This document shows positions 23,035 through 32,469 of a DNA stretch of 64,000 nt, piece by piece (position 1 is the stretch's first letter; every line of letters starts with the position of its first letter). Location of the stretch: NCBI GenBank assembly GCA_030737875.1, contig CM060912.1:126986493-127050492 (forward strand). The letters are read 5' to 3'. Under the pieces are notes generated by a model. The model made no database searches. It saw only the letters and a program-made list of their open reading frames with translations, and had not been told where the DNA came from. The position numbers and the translations under genes are program-made. Source of the stretch: Allium sativum. Taxonomy: Eukaryota; Streptophyta; Magnoliopsida; Asparagales; Amaryllidaceae.

Positions 23035-24027
23035 ATGTCCCAATTTCCTTATTACGGATTTTACGATATTTGTGAAAATTAATATAATCCATATAATTTT
23101 ACTCCAAATTCATATGGATATTTTAATAACAACTATTGTACAAACAATTTGGATCTTACACCGTTAACTTTTCAAAATTTTCAAACTAATCCTAATTTTG
23201 CACCACCAAATTTTCAAAATGATGATCAACCCTTGATTCTTGAAATAAGTATTCAATCTTTACTTGAAGCAAGTCAAAGACTAAATGAAAACTGTAATTC
23301 ATTAATGTGCAACAATTCAAGTCCAAGTTTTCAAGATAATCAAAAGATAAATTTAGGGGTATTTTAAAATAATCCTGATTTTGCACCACAAAATTTTCAA
23401 AACAACGATCAACCCTCAACTTTGGAAACAAGTATTGAATTGTTACTTGAACAAATTGAAAGAAATAATGAAACCTTTAATTCATAAATGTGCAACAATT
23501 CAAGTCAGAGTTTTCAGGATAATCAAAATTCAAATTCAATTCTAAATTCAAAAGATTTTGATTATAACTCTTGCAAATCCAATTTCGAACTCAAAAATGA
23601 ATTTCAAATTCAAAATGAAAATGTGAATCACTTTTCAGATGATTTTGGCAATGGGAATAATTTCTATTGTGGTGCAAATGAAAACTTTTGTTGTAAACAA
23701 TTTCAGATTAATAGTTCTCATGTAAATAATTATAAATTTGATTTTGTTGAGCAAATGAACGAAGATGACTACGCGGATTTGTTGTATGAAAACTACTTGA
23801 AATTACATGAGGAACAAAATCAAATCCAAATGTGTGACGATTCGAACATTAATCCACCTTTTACCACGATCGATGATTTTGAAATAACGGCTTTCGAAAT
23901 TGAAAATAATGATCTTAACGAAGTTGTTAATAACACGGCAGTTGATTTGGATTTCAATTTTTATGAGAAGGTGGAACAAAATTTAAAATTTGATCATCCT
24001 TCTTTTGAAAAATTTGAAAACAACAAC
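23035..24027 (+). pseudogene. Element A Asn-rich frame (gag-like?), 5' part, with in-frame stops
   Basis: From ATG at 23035 a single frame of 331 codons runs exactly to the element B insertion. It is broken by three TAA stops, one in the first 20 codons, then 23365-23367 and 23485-23487. The product would be rich in Asn, Gln, Phe and acidic residues, with two repeats containing NNSS.SFQDNQ and LE.SI..LLE. The latter loosely recalls plant Athila-type gag segments, but no domain is certain. TAA for CAA or GAA is a typical decay pattern. Element B inserted at its AACAAC run. Confidence 0.5.
23188..23540. repeat. 183-bp tandem duplication in element A
   Basis: Two copies start AATCCT(A/G)ATTTTGCACCA at 23188 and 23371 and end with GTGCAACAATTCAAGTC and a TTTTCA(A/G)GATAATCAAAA block. 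They are diverged by many substitutions but keep the reading frame, since 183 is divisible by 3. Confidence 0.75.
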
Positions 24028-25277
24028 TGTAGTGACCCGTATTTTGAACGGTCAAATAATGAAGTTATTAAATTATTTAAATATACGATAGTTGAACGTA
24101 TAAATTTTAATAATAATTATAATCGAGCTCGAAATGGCGCTGCAGTTCGCTATTTAGCGATTTGAACTTCAACTGAATATACAGAATCCGTTATAAGTCG
24201 GATTTCTGTGAAACAAGAAACGTTGGAATCTATTAAGCTATATTTTTCTAGTGGAAGAGAAAAATCAAGATTTCGACGTGTAGATTTTGAGTTATGTCCA
24301 AATTAAATATTCAGAAAAACAGCGGTATATTCGTTCGTGGACATAACGGTTATGTAAAAATATTTGAATATCGGGTTTGAATTTAGACAAGGTTCTTTTG
24401 GGACATAAGGATAATTTAATTTTTAGAATTTTACTGAAATTTTTAATTAATTAAATAAGCAACCTTTTTATTTGGAGTATTTGGCACCCTGTATCGACAT
24501 TTCGGGGTTTCACAGTATGAGTCCATCTACCGGTATTATTACATTTTTGGGACCAGAGCACGTCACTCATTTCAATAGTATTTTTGTTTCTGTCCATAAC
24601 AGTCCCTACATGAACAGAATATTTCATAGTACGGTACACTATGTTTTTATCTTAAAACAAACTAAACTAAATGGTTAACTGGTCAAACGAACTCGAAATT
24701 CAACGAAACAAGTTTCATACGAAACCTTAGGAAGAGGTCTAGTGAAACGTCAAGGCCTTATATTTTTAGAATTTTTTCTGGAATTGTTAGGAATTATTGC
24801 TCGGTGTTTTTCATCGATATTTTTCTTAAGGATTTTCGCAAACGGTGTCGGAATTCGACGAAAACCTGTCTCATTGGATCCGGAATGATTTGTTATGCTA
24901 AGATTGACTTAGTTTGTCAAAAATAGATATGGTATGAGAGTGTTTTTACACGAGACTTCACAGCGAAGTTTCGGGTTAATATAATAATATAAAAACTTAG
25001 CCTATATAATAACTTTTTCCCATCTAAACCTAAATCGCTCAGTCATTTGTATCCGCCGCTTACATTCTTCATCTCTGGGAAAAGCGATATTCCGCCTCTT
25101 CAAAAATAAAATAAAAATAGAAATCAATCCTTATAAATCCAAGTATACACATATAGGTAATCACAGTGAGCTCCTCTACAATTTCATATGTCGTTTGTTT
25201 TGTTCGATCAACTAATTCGTACACTGGTTTCAAAGCAGCGAGCTAGGGTTCGAGTTCCTTGATTTGTGGGATGGTCG
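24028..25277 (+). repeat. Element B 5' LTR, part 1
   Basis: This is nearly identical to 48663-49930, apart from a short insertion of about 16 nt near 48715 in the 3' copy and a few substitutions. It contains a TATATAA promoter candidate at 25003-25009. It stops at the CACTA insertion after GGGATGGTCG. Confidence 0.9.
25003..25009 (+). promoter_or_regulatory. Putative TATA box, element B 5' LTR
   Basis: TATATAA in TTAGCCTATATAATAAC, about 980 nt into the LTR. The same box is at 49656-49662 in the 3' LTR. The transcript start would lie about 30 nt downstream, near CCATCTAAACC. Confidence 0.45.
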
Positions 25278-25625
25278 CACTACAAGAAAAATAGCCTATT
25301 GCAACTAGCTACATGCAACAGGCTACAAATGACAGTTGCAATAAATGATATTTAGCAACAGACCTATTATAACAGTTGCAATAGATAAGATTTAGCAACA
25401 TGCCTTTTCTTCCTGTTGCAAAAAAGATATTTTTAGCAACTGCACTTCCCTTCCTGTTGCAAAAACATACTTTTAGCAACAGTGCTTCCATGACAGTTGC
25501 AACAAACATATTATTTGCAACTGCGCTTCCAAGCCAGTTGCGAATAAATATCTTTAGCAATTGTTTTCGCCACTTGCAATAAGTGTATTTTTTTTTACAA
25601 CTGATAAAAGCAGTTACGAAAAACA
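25278..25625. repeat. CACTA left terminal and subterminal repeats
   Basis: After CACTACAAGAAAA come about fifteen alternating motifs such as TTAGCAACAG, CCTGTTGCAA, ACAGTTGCAA and TAGCAACTGC, spaced roughly 20 nt apart on both strands. They mirror those at the right end. Confidence 0.85.
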
Positions 25626-26400
25626 TACTATTAAAAATTAATATCAGCTTTTAATGATTAATTTTTACTAATTAATTTTAAATAGTTACTATTAAATGAT
25701 TAACTACTAGTAATTATATAATAATTAAGATTAATATTTAATAATTATTAACTAACAATAAAATTTAAATATTATAAAGTGATATTTATAACTGATAATT
25801 AAATAATTATAATTACTAATTAACAAATAATTATAATTAACATTTAAATAATAATAAATTAATAATAAAAAAATAATGGATAATAATTGATAATTAATTT
25901 GAAATATGAACATGTTTAAATAATAAGTGAATAATTTATAATTAATAAATTCATAATAAATAAATAAACGATAATTGATTAAATATTAAAAATACCTTAT
26001 TTAGCAATACGACTTAGTAATCATTATTAAATAGTAAAGAGGTAATAATCAATATTTACTTTTAACAATTAATGACTAATAATTAATTTTTAATAGTTAC
26101 GAAGTGGCATTTATTATTAATACTTATTAATTACAAATATTAGTTATTTTTAACAGATAATATTCCCAAAAAATAGAAAAAATTTAAATTTTACAAAATA
26201 AATTTATATATGTCATAAAATATATAATTAAAGTGTGAAACTTAATTTTGATAGAACTCGGAAATGAAAAGTAAAAATTAAAATTTTATAAATGTTTAAT
26301 ATTTCATAAGGTTCGAAAATCTTGAAATAATTTCAAAGTAATAAAATATAAATATTATGTTTTACATCCAAATAATATTACCATGACATCATCCTTGACA
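25626..26400. other. Very AT-rich CACTA interior
   Basis: This is built almost wholly of TAATTA, ATAATTAT and AATAATAA runs and has no open frame of note. I see no gene or regular repeat. Confidence 0.6.
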
Positions 26401-26861
26401 AAATGATTTTATATTTGTTTTAACAAAATATACAAACGTCTTCCCTTCAAAATTTGGCTCCGCCCTTCAAAATTTGGCCTAACGTTGGAATTTTGGCTCC
26501 ATCAGTTTGGCTCCACGTTTGTAAATTCTGGCGCTATCATTTTTCTCCCCCGCCTCTTTTCTAGACTTTTCCCGTTCCTATTTTTCTTTCAAACCCTAAA
26601 ACCACAAATTCGTTCTTTCAGATCCTTTCTGATTTCAACTGCAACATTTGGTAATTTCAATGAACCGAAAAACAAATCGCGCTTTAGGCATAAAAAAGGA
26701 GAAAACCCTTAAGCTCCAGCGATTAGCAGCAGAAGGCTCCAGCTTCAGCGATTATCGTCCGCCCCAGCTGTCCTATCCAATAAAACACAGCAAGTCTTCT
26801 TCCTCATTCATTTCCGCTTGAGAGTTAAAAAATCTTCAGTTTACCATAGATATCACAAGCA

Positions 26862-27047
26862 ATGGCGTCATTGCAGCAAATCGGGTTGGGAATGGTGATG
26901 ACTAAGAGCGTACCTTCTTTTGATTGGCTCAGAAGTGCACCTTCGATTTTCAGAATTTCTCCGGTAATTGGTGCCTTAGGTGCTGAAATTAATAGTAGAA
27001 AGTTCAAGAGTGTTGTTATACAAGCTGCCACTGCTGTTTCACCTAAG
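26862..27047 (+). pseudogene. Captured exon 1 resembling the chloroplast co-chaperonin CPN20 transit peptide
   Basis: ATG at 26862 opens 62 codons ending at a phase-0 splice donor (AAG|GTATAAGT, 27048). The peptide starts MASLQQIGLG and is basic, Ser-rich and low in acid residues, like a plastid transit peptide. It ends SVVIQAATAVSPK. In plant 20-kDa chloroplast co-chaperonins the transit peptide contains an S.DGLR-like segment and ends VVKAASVVAPK just before the mature protein; here VPSFDWLRS and VVIQAATAVSPK fit that pattern. The mature chaperonin repeats are absent downstream. The upstream 26480-26861 has C/T-rich leader-like sequence. It looks like a promoter-plus-exon-1 capture. Identity of the parent gene is inferred. 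Confidence 0.5.
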
Positions 27048-28323
27048 GTATAAGTCCCCCCCCCCCCTCCCTTCATTTTGCAATTTGACAGCTTGAATGG
27101 TTGAATATTTTGGTCCGTCCTGTAATTTTCTTGTGTCAGTTTGTAATATATGTTGGGTAAATCAAAATTTTACTATTGAAACGTGCCTTGAATTAGTACA
27201 ATCTTATACCAGTCCTTTACACTGTTGCAGACTGATGCGTGGATCTCATTCAGTACGGGGATGATGTAAAAATATTGGAGAACTTGAATTAGGGATAAAT
27301 ATACCAAGTTTCTTCATCTCATTTGTTGTTTGCCAACAAGAAGAACTAGGACCTGATTGCGACCTACTGTCTTTATAACAGTAGAGATGTTAGTCAAAGT
27401 AGTAGACTAGTAATTGACACAATGAGAGGTTAGGCTGAATGTGCAGTCAGATCGAAGCACTCTTTTTGCATTATAAAAGATGGTACAATAGCCATTTGCT
27501 GTTGAAGTGGCTACGTTTGTTTGAGGATCACAGAGGAGGATTGTTAAAAGGGCCCCCAAATCTAAATGCATTAGGGCATTTTTTCAGTATTTCTTTTTGC
27601 TATGAAAACTAAAAGAATTTAGCTCCTTCACAAAATAAATAAATAAATACAATTTAATAACCATCTATCCCATCGGCATTGACTGCATGATTACGATTAA
27701 AATGACATGCAAATGTTGTTTTATGCAATTTTTTGACAGACCACTGTCGTTTTATGTTTTTCTTTTTGATTAAGCTCTGTCGAATTTTGTTTTGTGGTCA
27801 TATTTGATATGATCAAGGTTTACAAAATGAGATTCAAATCATAAAATTTAAAGTTTCAATACTTAAACTTGCAAGAAACTAAAATTGAGTGCTTGTTTCT
27901 TTTCAGTTTCTCTTAATTTATTTGTTGTCAAATAGTTAGTTTCTTCTGGATTGCAGTTCCTTTTCTCATTGAATTTCATTCAGATCTGAATCCTGTAAGG
28001 AAAGGTAGTTGTTTTAGTGAATATGTTGATTTTACTAATTGAGTTGTTTTGTTTTTTTTGCTTCAGTGGATTTATTTGTGGGCTTGTCTTATATTTGCTT
28101 TTGTTTCTGATGTTCTGGATACGGTGGATTTGAGAAGCAGATCTTGTTGGAGGATTTACTGGTTGCAGTCAGATTGGCGTGTTGTGCTTGGATCTTTTAT
28201 TGATATTATATGTTGTTTTGGGTTGTTTCTTCTTTGGAGTTTGTGGTTGGAGTCCTTTTTTTGGGTTCTTTTTGGCTGTCGTAATCTTTGGCAAGTCTTT
28301 GTAGTGGGAAAACATTCAGGAGT
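27048..28323 (+). other. CACTA interior, intron-like, no gene recognised
   Basis: This T-rich sequence begins with a C run at 27056-27066. A reading frame at 28049-28354 is Trp/Phe/Leu-rich and follows a TTGCTTCAG acceptor-like site, but matches no family I know. At its right edge GGAAAACATTCAGGAGT runs into D's TSD and, with D removed, into the LRR-like piece at 40651. Confidence 0.4.
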
Positions 28324-28555
28324 TGTAACAACCCGTATTTTCAATAACCTGTAATAACATAAATCGAGGCAGAATTTAATTCTAAAATGGGAATCAAGGG
28401 AAACGGGCTATGCCATTGCGTTCGTCTCGGAAAAATACGCGAAATAGAGTCCGAGTTTTCGAAAATCGGAGTCCGTATGACCAAGATATGGCCCCGCGAA
28501 GTTTCACGAAAATTCCCAAATTAAAGTATACTTAATTAAGTGAAATGGGTTGTGT

Positions 28556-28591
<36 letters not shown>

Positions 28592-28925
28592 ATATATATA
28601 TATATATATATAATTGAAAATTTAATAAATAAATATGCAAAAATGCTCAAAACAGCGAATTGGGAGAGGGGAATAACCGAACCGGCCGATTTTTGAAGTC
28701 GACCCGAGCCCGCTGGGTCGACTAGGGGTTAATCCAGGGTGTTTGGCTGTCAACCCGTGGGCCGATTCGCTCAAGTGCAGATTTTGCATTTGAATGGTTC
28801 TCATGGTCCATCTTTAATCTAAAGGCCCTAGATGGTTCCTACACTTGACTTCTTCCCCAAGACATGCTTTGATGGCTTGGATTGAATCTAGGGTTAATCC
28901 TATGGCCTAAAACACTTGCCTAATC

Positions 28926-28933
28926 TATAAATA
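28926..28933 (+). promoter_or_regulatory. Putative TATA box, element D 5' LTR
   Basis: TATAAATA in GCCTAATCTATAAATAAGAC, 602 nt into the LTR. The same box is at 38011-38018 in the 3' LTR. Everything downstream in the LTR (minisatellite and covarying hairpins) would then be in the transcript. Confidence 0.55.
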
Positions 28934-29365
28934 AGACCCTAACCTACCCTAATTCATTCATAATTAAACCTAGTGACTAAACTATGGCAAAATGCTAGCT
29001 CTCATGGCCTTCACTAATTTTATGAAGAGGGTTGCATACTAATCACTCTCTAATCAACTTCTAATCCCTTCTTAGCATCTTAATCTTCTTCATTTGGTGT
29101 TCAAAGTTGCTAGTTGTGAGTTTCTATCACTTTGATGATCTTTTGGTAAACTAATTAGATGAGATGTGATGAGATTTATGGTTTTGTATGTGGGTTAATG
29201 AGCTTTGAATCATATGATATGATGTTAGCATTAATCTTATGTTTATGCATGTTGAGTATGTAAGCTTATGCAAGTTTAATATGATGTATGTTATGTTTGC
29301 ATGATGCTAAATATGCAAGTTGTGGGCTATGTAATCATATGCATGTTATGCAAGTTCATGGTAAT

Positions 29366-29612
29366 ATGCTATGCAAGTTACATGTATGTAAATATGCAAG
29401 TTACATGTTTGTTAATATGCAAGTTACATGTATGTAAATATGCAAGTTACATGTTTGTTAATATGCAAGTTACATGTTTGTTAATATGCAAGTTACATGT
29501 ATGTAAATATGCAAGTTACATGTTTCTTTATATGCAAGTTACATGTTTGTTAATATGCGAGTTACATGTATGTAAATATGCAAGTTACATGTTTATTAAT
29601 ATGCAAGTTCAT
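29366..29612. repeat. 22-bp minisatellite in element D LTR
   Basis: About eleven copies of ATGCAAGTTACATGT followed by a variable ATGTAAAT or TTGTTAAT. The copy in the 3' LTR is at 38451-38697 and appears identical. ATGCAAGTT continues sporadically to about 29800. The repeat gives long frames of MQVTCLLICKLHV type that are by-products. Confidence 0.9.
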
Positions 29613-29924
29613 GATGACACATTATGCAAGTCTATAAGCTAATATGCAAGTTTGTTATGCAAAATGAATATGTAAGTTATGTGACATATTATATGCAAGT
29701 TATGTGACATGTTATGCAAGTTCATATGCAAGTTATGTGTTTGTTAATATGCAAGATGGCACCTTTGAAACATGTTCATTCATATGCAAGTTGACACCTT
29801 TTATATGTGTTATATCATGAACGAAATTACGTGGGAACGATGGGGTAATTAAATGCATAAGTTAATAAGATTGTGTGAAATTAATATAATTATGCATAAC
29901 ACAAAATAAATAAACATAGTATGG

Positions 29925-30030
29925 GAATTTGCCTATTTGGTTAGGTGTACCCATGCTATGTGTTGGGAATTTACCTATTGAGTTAGGTCTACCCCATGGG
30001 AATTTACCTATTAAGTTAGGTCTACCCATG
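29925..30030 (+). repeat. Three short hairpin repeats GGGAATTT...ACCC
   Basis: Three copies of GGGAATTT(A/G)CCTATT..GTTAGGT(C/G)TACCC. Within each, (A/G)CCTA pairs with TAGGT and GGG with CCC around a 6-nt loop. The same set is in the 3' LTR near 39008-39113. Confidence 0.7.
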
Positions 30031-30103
30031 TTAAGAAAACTTGATTAATTAGGGATAATTAATATAAAATTATGAGGGTGATTAATTAGGTGTAATTAAT
30101 TGA

Positions 30104-30202
30104 CTAAGACACGAGGTTGGACTCAGTTGTAGCGTAAAACTGCCCGGACCCAACCGGCTTAACCAGTTGCTACAAATGTTAGCCCAATGTGAGAGGTCTT
30201 AG
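30104..30202 (+). ncRNA. Structured LTR element, copy 1 (triple-stem hairpin)
   Basis: Three stacked stems are seen: CTAAGAC (30104) with GTCTTAG (30196); TTGGACT (30117) with AGCCCAA (30181, one mismatch); and TTGTAGC (30127) with GCTACAA (30169). The loop of 35 nt contains a 27-nt core (30140-30166), with CCGG ... CCGG able to form a small apical hairpin, that is unchanged in copy 2. Internal loop sizes (6/8 nt and 3/5 nt) are the same in both copies. I infer a folded RNA domain of the LTR transcript; role unknown (packaging, dimerisation or translation control are possibilities). Confidence 0.6.
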
Positions 30203-30226
30203 GCACAAACTAAATACGTAATTAAT

Positions 30227-30327
30227 GTAAAGACACGAGGTTAGACTCTGTTATGACATAAGGCTGCCCGGACCCAACCGGCTTAACCAGCGGTCATAAA
30301 AGACAGTCTAATGTGAGAGGTCTTTAC
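30227..30327 (+). ncRNA. Structured LTR element, copy 2 (compensatory changes)
   Basis: The geometry is the same as copy 1, with arms GTAAAGAC (30227) and GTCTTTAC (30320); TTAGACT (30241) and AGTCTAA (30305); and TTATGAC (30251) and GTCATAA (30293). Relative to copy 1, about six stem positions change on both sides so that pairing is kept, while the 27-nt loop core (30264-30290) and the ACGAGG/TGTGAGAG bulge are identical. Confidence 0.6.
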
Positions 30328-31564
30328 AAAGGTTACGTTCTTAATTAATTAATTAAGAAACACTTAACCACATTAGCATGTAGAGGGACATGAGGGGTTA
30401 AGTGGGTGCCTCGGGTGGCATGAGAAAATCTAGTGGTTGCCTTGGGTGGCAATAGAAAATACGATTAGAATACTTAACCAAAATGGAACATGTAATTAAA
30501 ACATGATTAAAGGGTTAAGTGGGATATACTAGAAAAAGGGACAAGCTTAGGTGGGTAGCTTGTGGAGGCCCATTTCAACCAGTAACCCATACGTATCTTT
30601 GTGGGCTCGACCCATGTCGAGGACGGGACACGCATACTGGGCTTGACTGTAAGAGGCAAACGGGTTAGCGGTGGCAACGCAAGTCCAACGGGCTTCATAT
30701 GCGTGAGTGGGCCCGGGCTGGTAGGTAAGCCGTTGTTGCATCGAGTAGATATAAGCCGTGCACCTTTAGTTCCATCAGGTTGCCACATTGGGGAATGATA
30801 CATCCCACGGTGGGGCCAGCACGGGTATCTACGTTAGGGAGCCGATCGAATGGGAAGTAGTGTGTACACCTAGTGGATTGTAGGGCCCCGTGGCGCCTAC
30901 TTGGTCACCTAGGGGTACGCAGGTACTAATTAGTAAATTTTATAAGTCCTTGGGTGGGATCAACCTTTAAGTTAGGAACGACTGGTGTGGTGCAGTTTAG
31001 TAATTTACCTTAGGGAGGGTAGATGCGTCTTTATCCTTTATCTTCGTTTAGTTGACTGCTTAGGGTAGCCATTCATCCCTATATGTTACCGTATATCAGT
31101 TTATGTCTTCTCTGGTTACTTTAACGATTGTATTGTTAAAGTTATAGGACTCGCTCAGACTTATGTCTGACCCTGTTGTTTTTATCTTTTTCCCAACCCT
31201 CAGGTCCTACGGTGGATCCTAGCAGTAGTGGAGCTTGATCGGATTGCTGTTCCAGTCTTTAGGAGCTTGGATAGATGTAAAGCTCCAGTTATCCAGTTAT
31301 CTTTTCTTTTGTTTGGCTATTGTATGAGAGTGGGATTATGTACTTCTTTATTTTGATGGATATTGTACTTGACCTTTATTGTGGTTTTATGATGTAACCA
31401 GACATGTTTTACTTCCGCTGTTATGAGATGATGTTTTAAAATTTCAAGTACTATTTATATCTGTCTTGTTGTAATTTTTCTGTTCTATATTCACTAAAAT
31501 ACTCCACCGATGCTATGGCATTCCCTTAGTGAGTGATCATAGCGGGAGTGGGGTGTTACACGCT

Positions 31565-32269
31565 AGTAGTGTGTACACCTAGTGGATTGTAGGGCCCCGT
31601 GGCGCCTACTTGGTCACCTAGGGGTACGCAGGTACTAATTAGTAAATTTTATAAGTCCTTGGGTGGGATCAACCTTTAAGTTAGGAACGACTGGTGTGGT
31701 GCAGTTTAGTAATTTACCTTAGGGAGGGTAGATGCGTCTTTATCCTTTATCTTCGTTTAGTTGACTGCTTAGGGTAGCCATTCATCCCTATATGTTACCG
31801 TATATCAGTTTATGTCTTCTCTGGTTACTTTAACGATTGTATTGTTAAAGTTATAGGACTCGCTCAGACTTATGTCTGACCCTGTTGTTTTTATCTTTTT
31901 CCCAACCCTCAGGTCCTACGGTGGATCCTAGCAGTAGTGGAGCTTGATCGGATTGCTGTTCCAGTCTTTAGGAGCTTGGATAGATGTAAAGCTCCAGTTA
32001 TCCAGTTATCTTTTCTTTTGTTTGGCTATTGTATGAGAGTGGGATTATGTACTTCTTTATTTTGATGGATATTGTACTTGACCTTTATTGTGGTTTTATG
32101 ATGTAACCAGACATGTTTTACTTCCGCTGTTATGAGATGATGTTTTAAAATTTCAAGTACTATTTATATCTGTCTTGTTGTAATTTTTCTGTTCTATATT
32201 CACTAAAATACTCCACCGATGCTATGGCATTCCCTTAGTGAGTGATCATAGCGGGAGTGGGGTGTTACA
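31565..32269 (+). repeat. Tandem duplication of the inner 705 bp of D's 5' LTR
   Basis: 30856-31560 recurs at 31565-32269 (offset 709) with no difference that I can see. The first copy ends TTACACGCT and the second TTACACGTGGTATC, so the junction keeps the two bases that follow a normal LTR end and adds CT. The 3' LTR lacks this duplication, so it arose after or during insertion, or in assembly. Confidence 0.9.
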
Positions 32270-32271
32270 CG

Positions 32272-32283
32272 TGGTATCAGAGC
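32272..32283 (+). promoter_or_regulatory. Primer binding site of element D (initiator tRNA-Met)
   Basis: TGGTATCAGAGC is the exact complement of the 3' end of plant initiator tRNA-Met and lies 2 nt after the (duplicated) LTR end. Minus-strand DNA synthesis would start here. Confidence 0.95.
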
Positions 32284-32469
32284 TTAAGGTTACCAGAACA
32301 GATAAAATTTTTGAGAAAAACTACTTTCTAAGAGTATTTTCGAAGAAAGTATTTTTAAAAGCATGTCTTCTAAGAGAAAAAGTTTTTGAAAAAGAAAAGC
32401 ATAATCCCCAATAGCCATATCTTTATCTTTCGGAATCTCCTTCTTGAATCTTTCCTCTTTCGTTTCAGC

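Larger units (their letters stand above)
28324..31560 (+). repeat. Element D 5' LTR
   Basis: This begins TGTAACAACCCGTATTTTC and ends GGTGTTACA. It is collinear with 37421-40645, the 12-nt length difference lying in a TA microsatellite (28558-28610 here, 37655-37696 there). It carries a TATA box, a 22-bp minisatellite, three short GGG..CCC hairpins and a pair of structured repeats. Short frames of 60-113 aa inside it recur in the 3' LTR only because the LTRs are identical. Confidence 0.95.

Noticed and set aside
29366..29612. Regular short repeats considered as a CRISPR-like array
   Set aside because: Repeats are head-to-tail without unique spacers and lie in a plant LTR; it is a minisatellite.
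29301..29642. 113-aa Cys/Met/Val repeat frame, repeated at 38386-38727
   Set aside because: It is the translation of the 22-bp minisatellite. It is identical in both copies only because the LTRs are identical.
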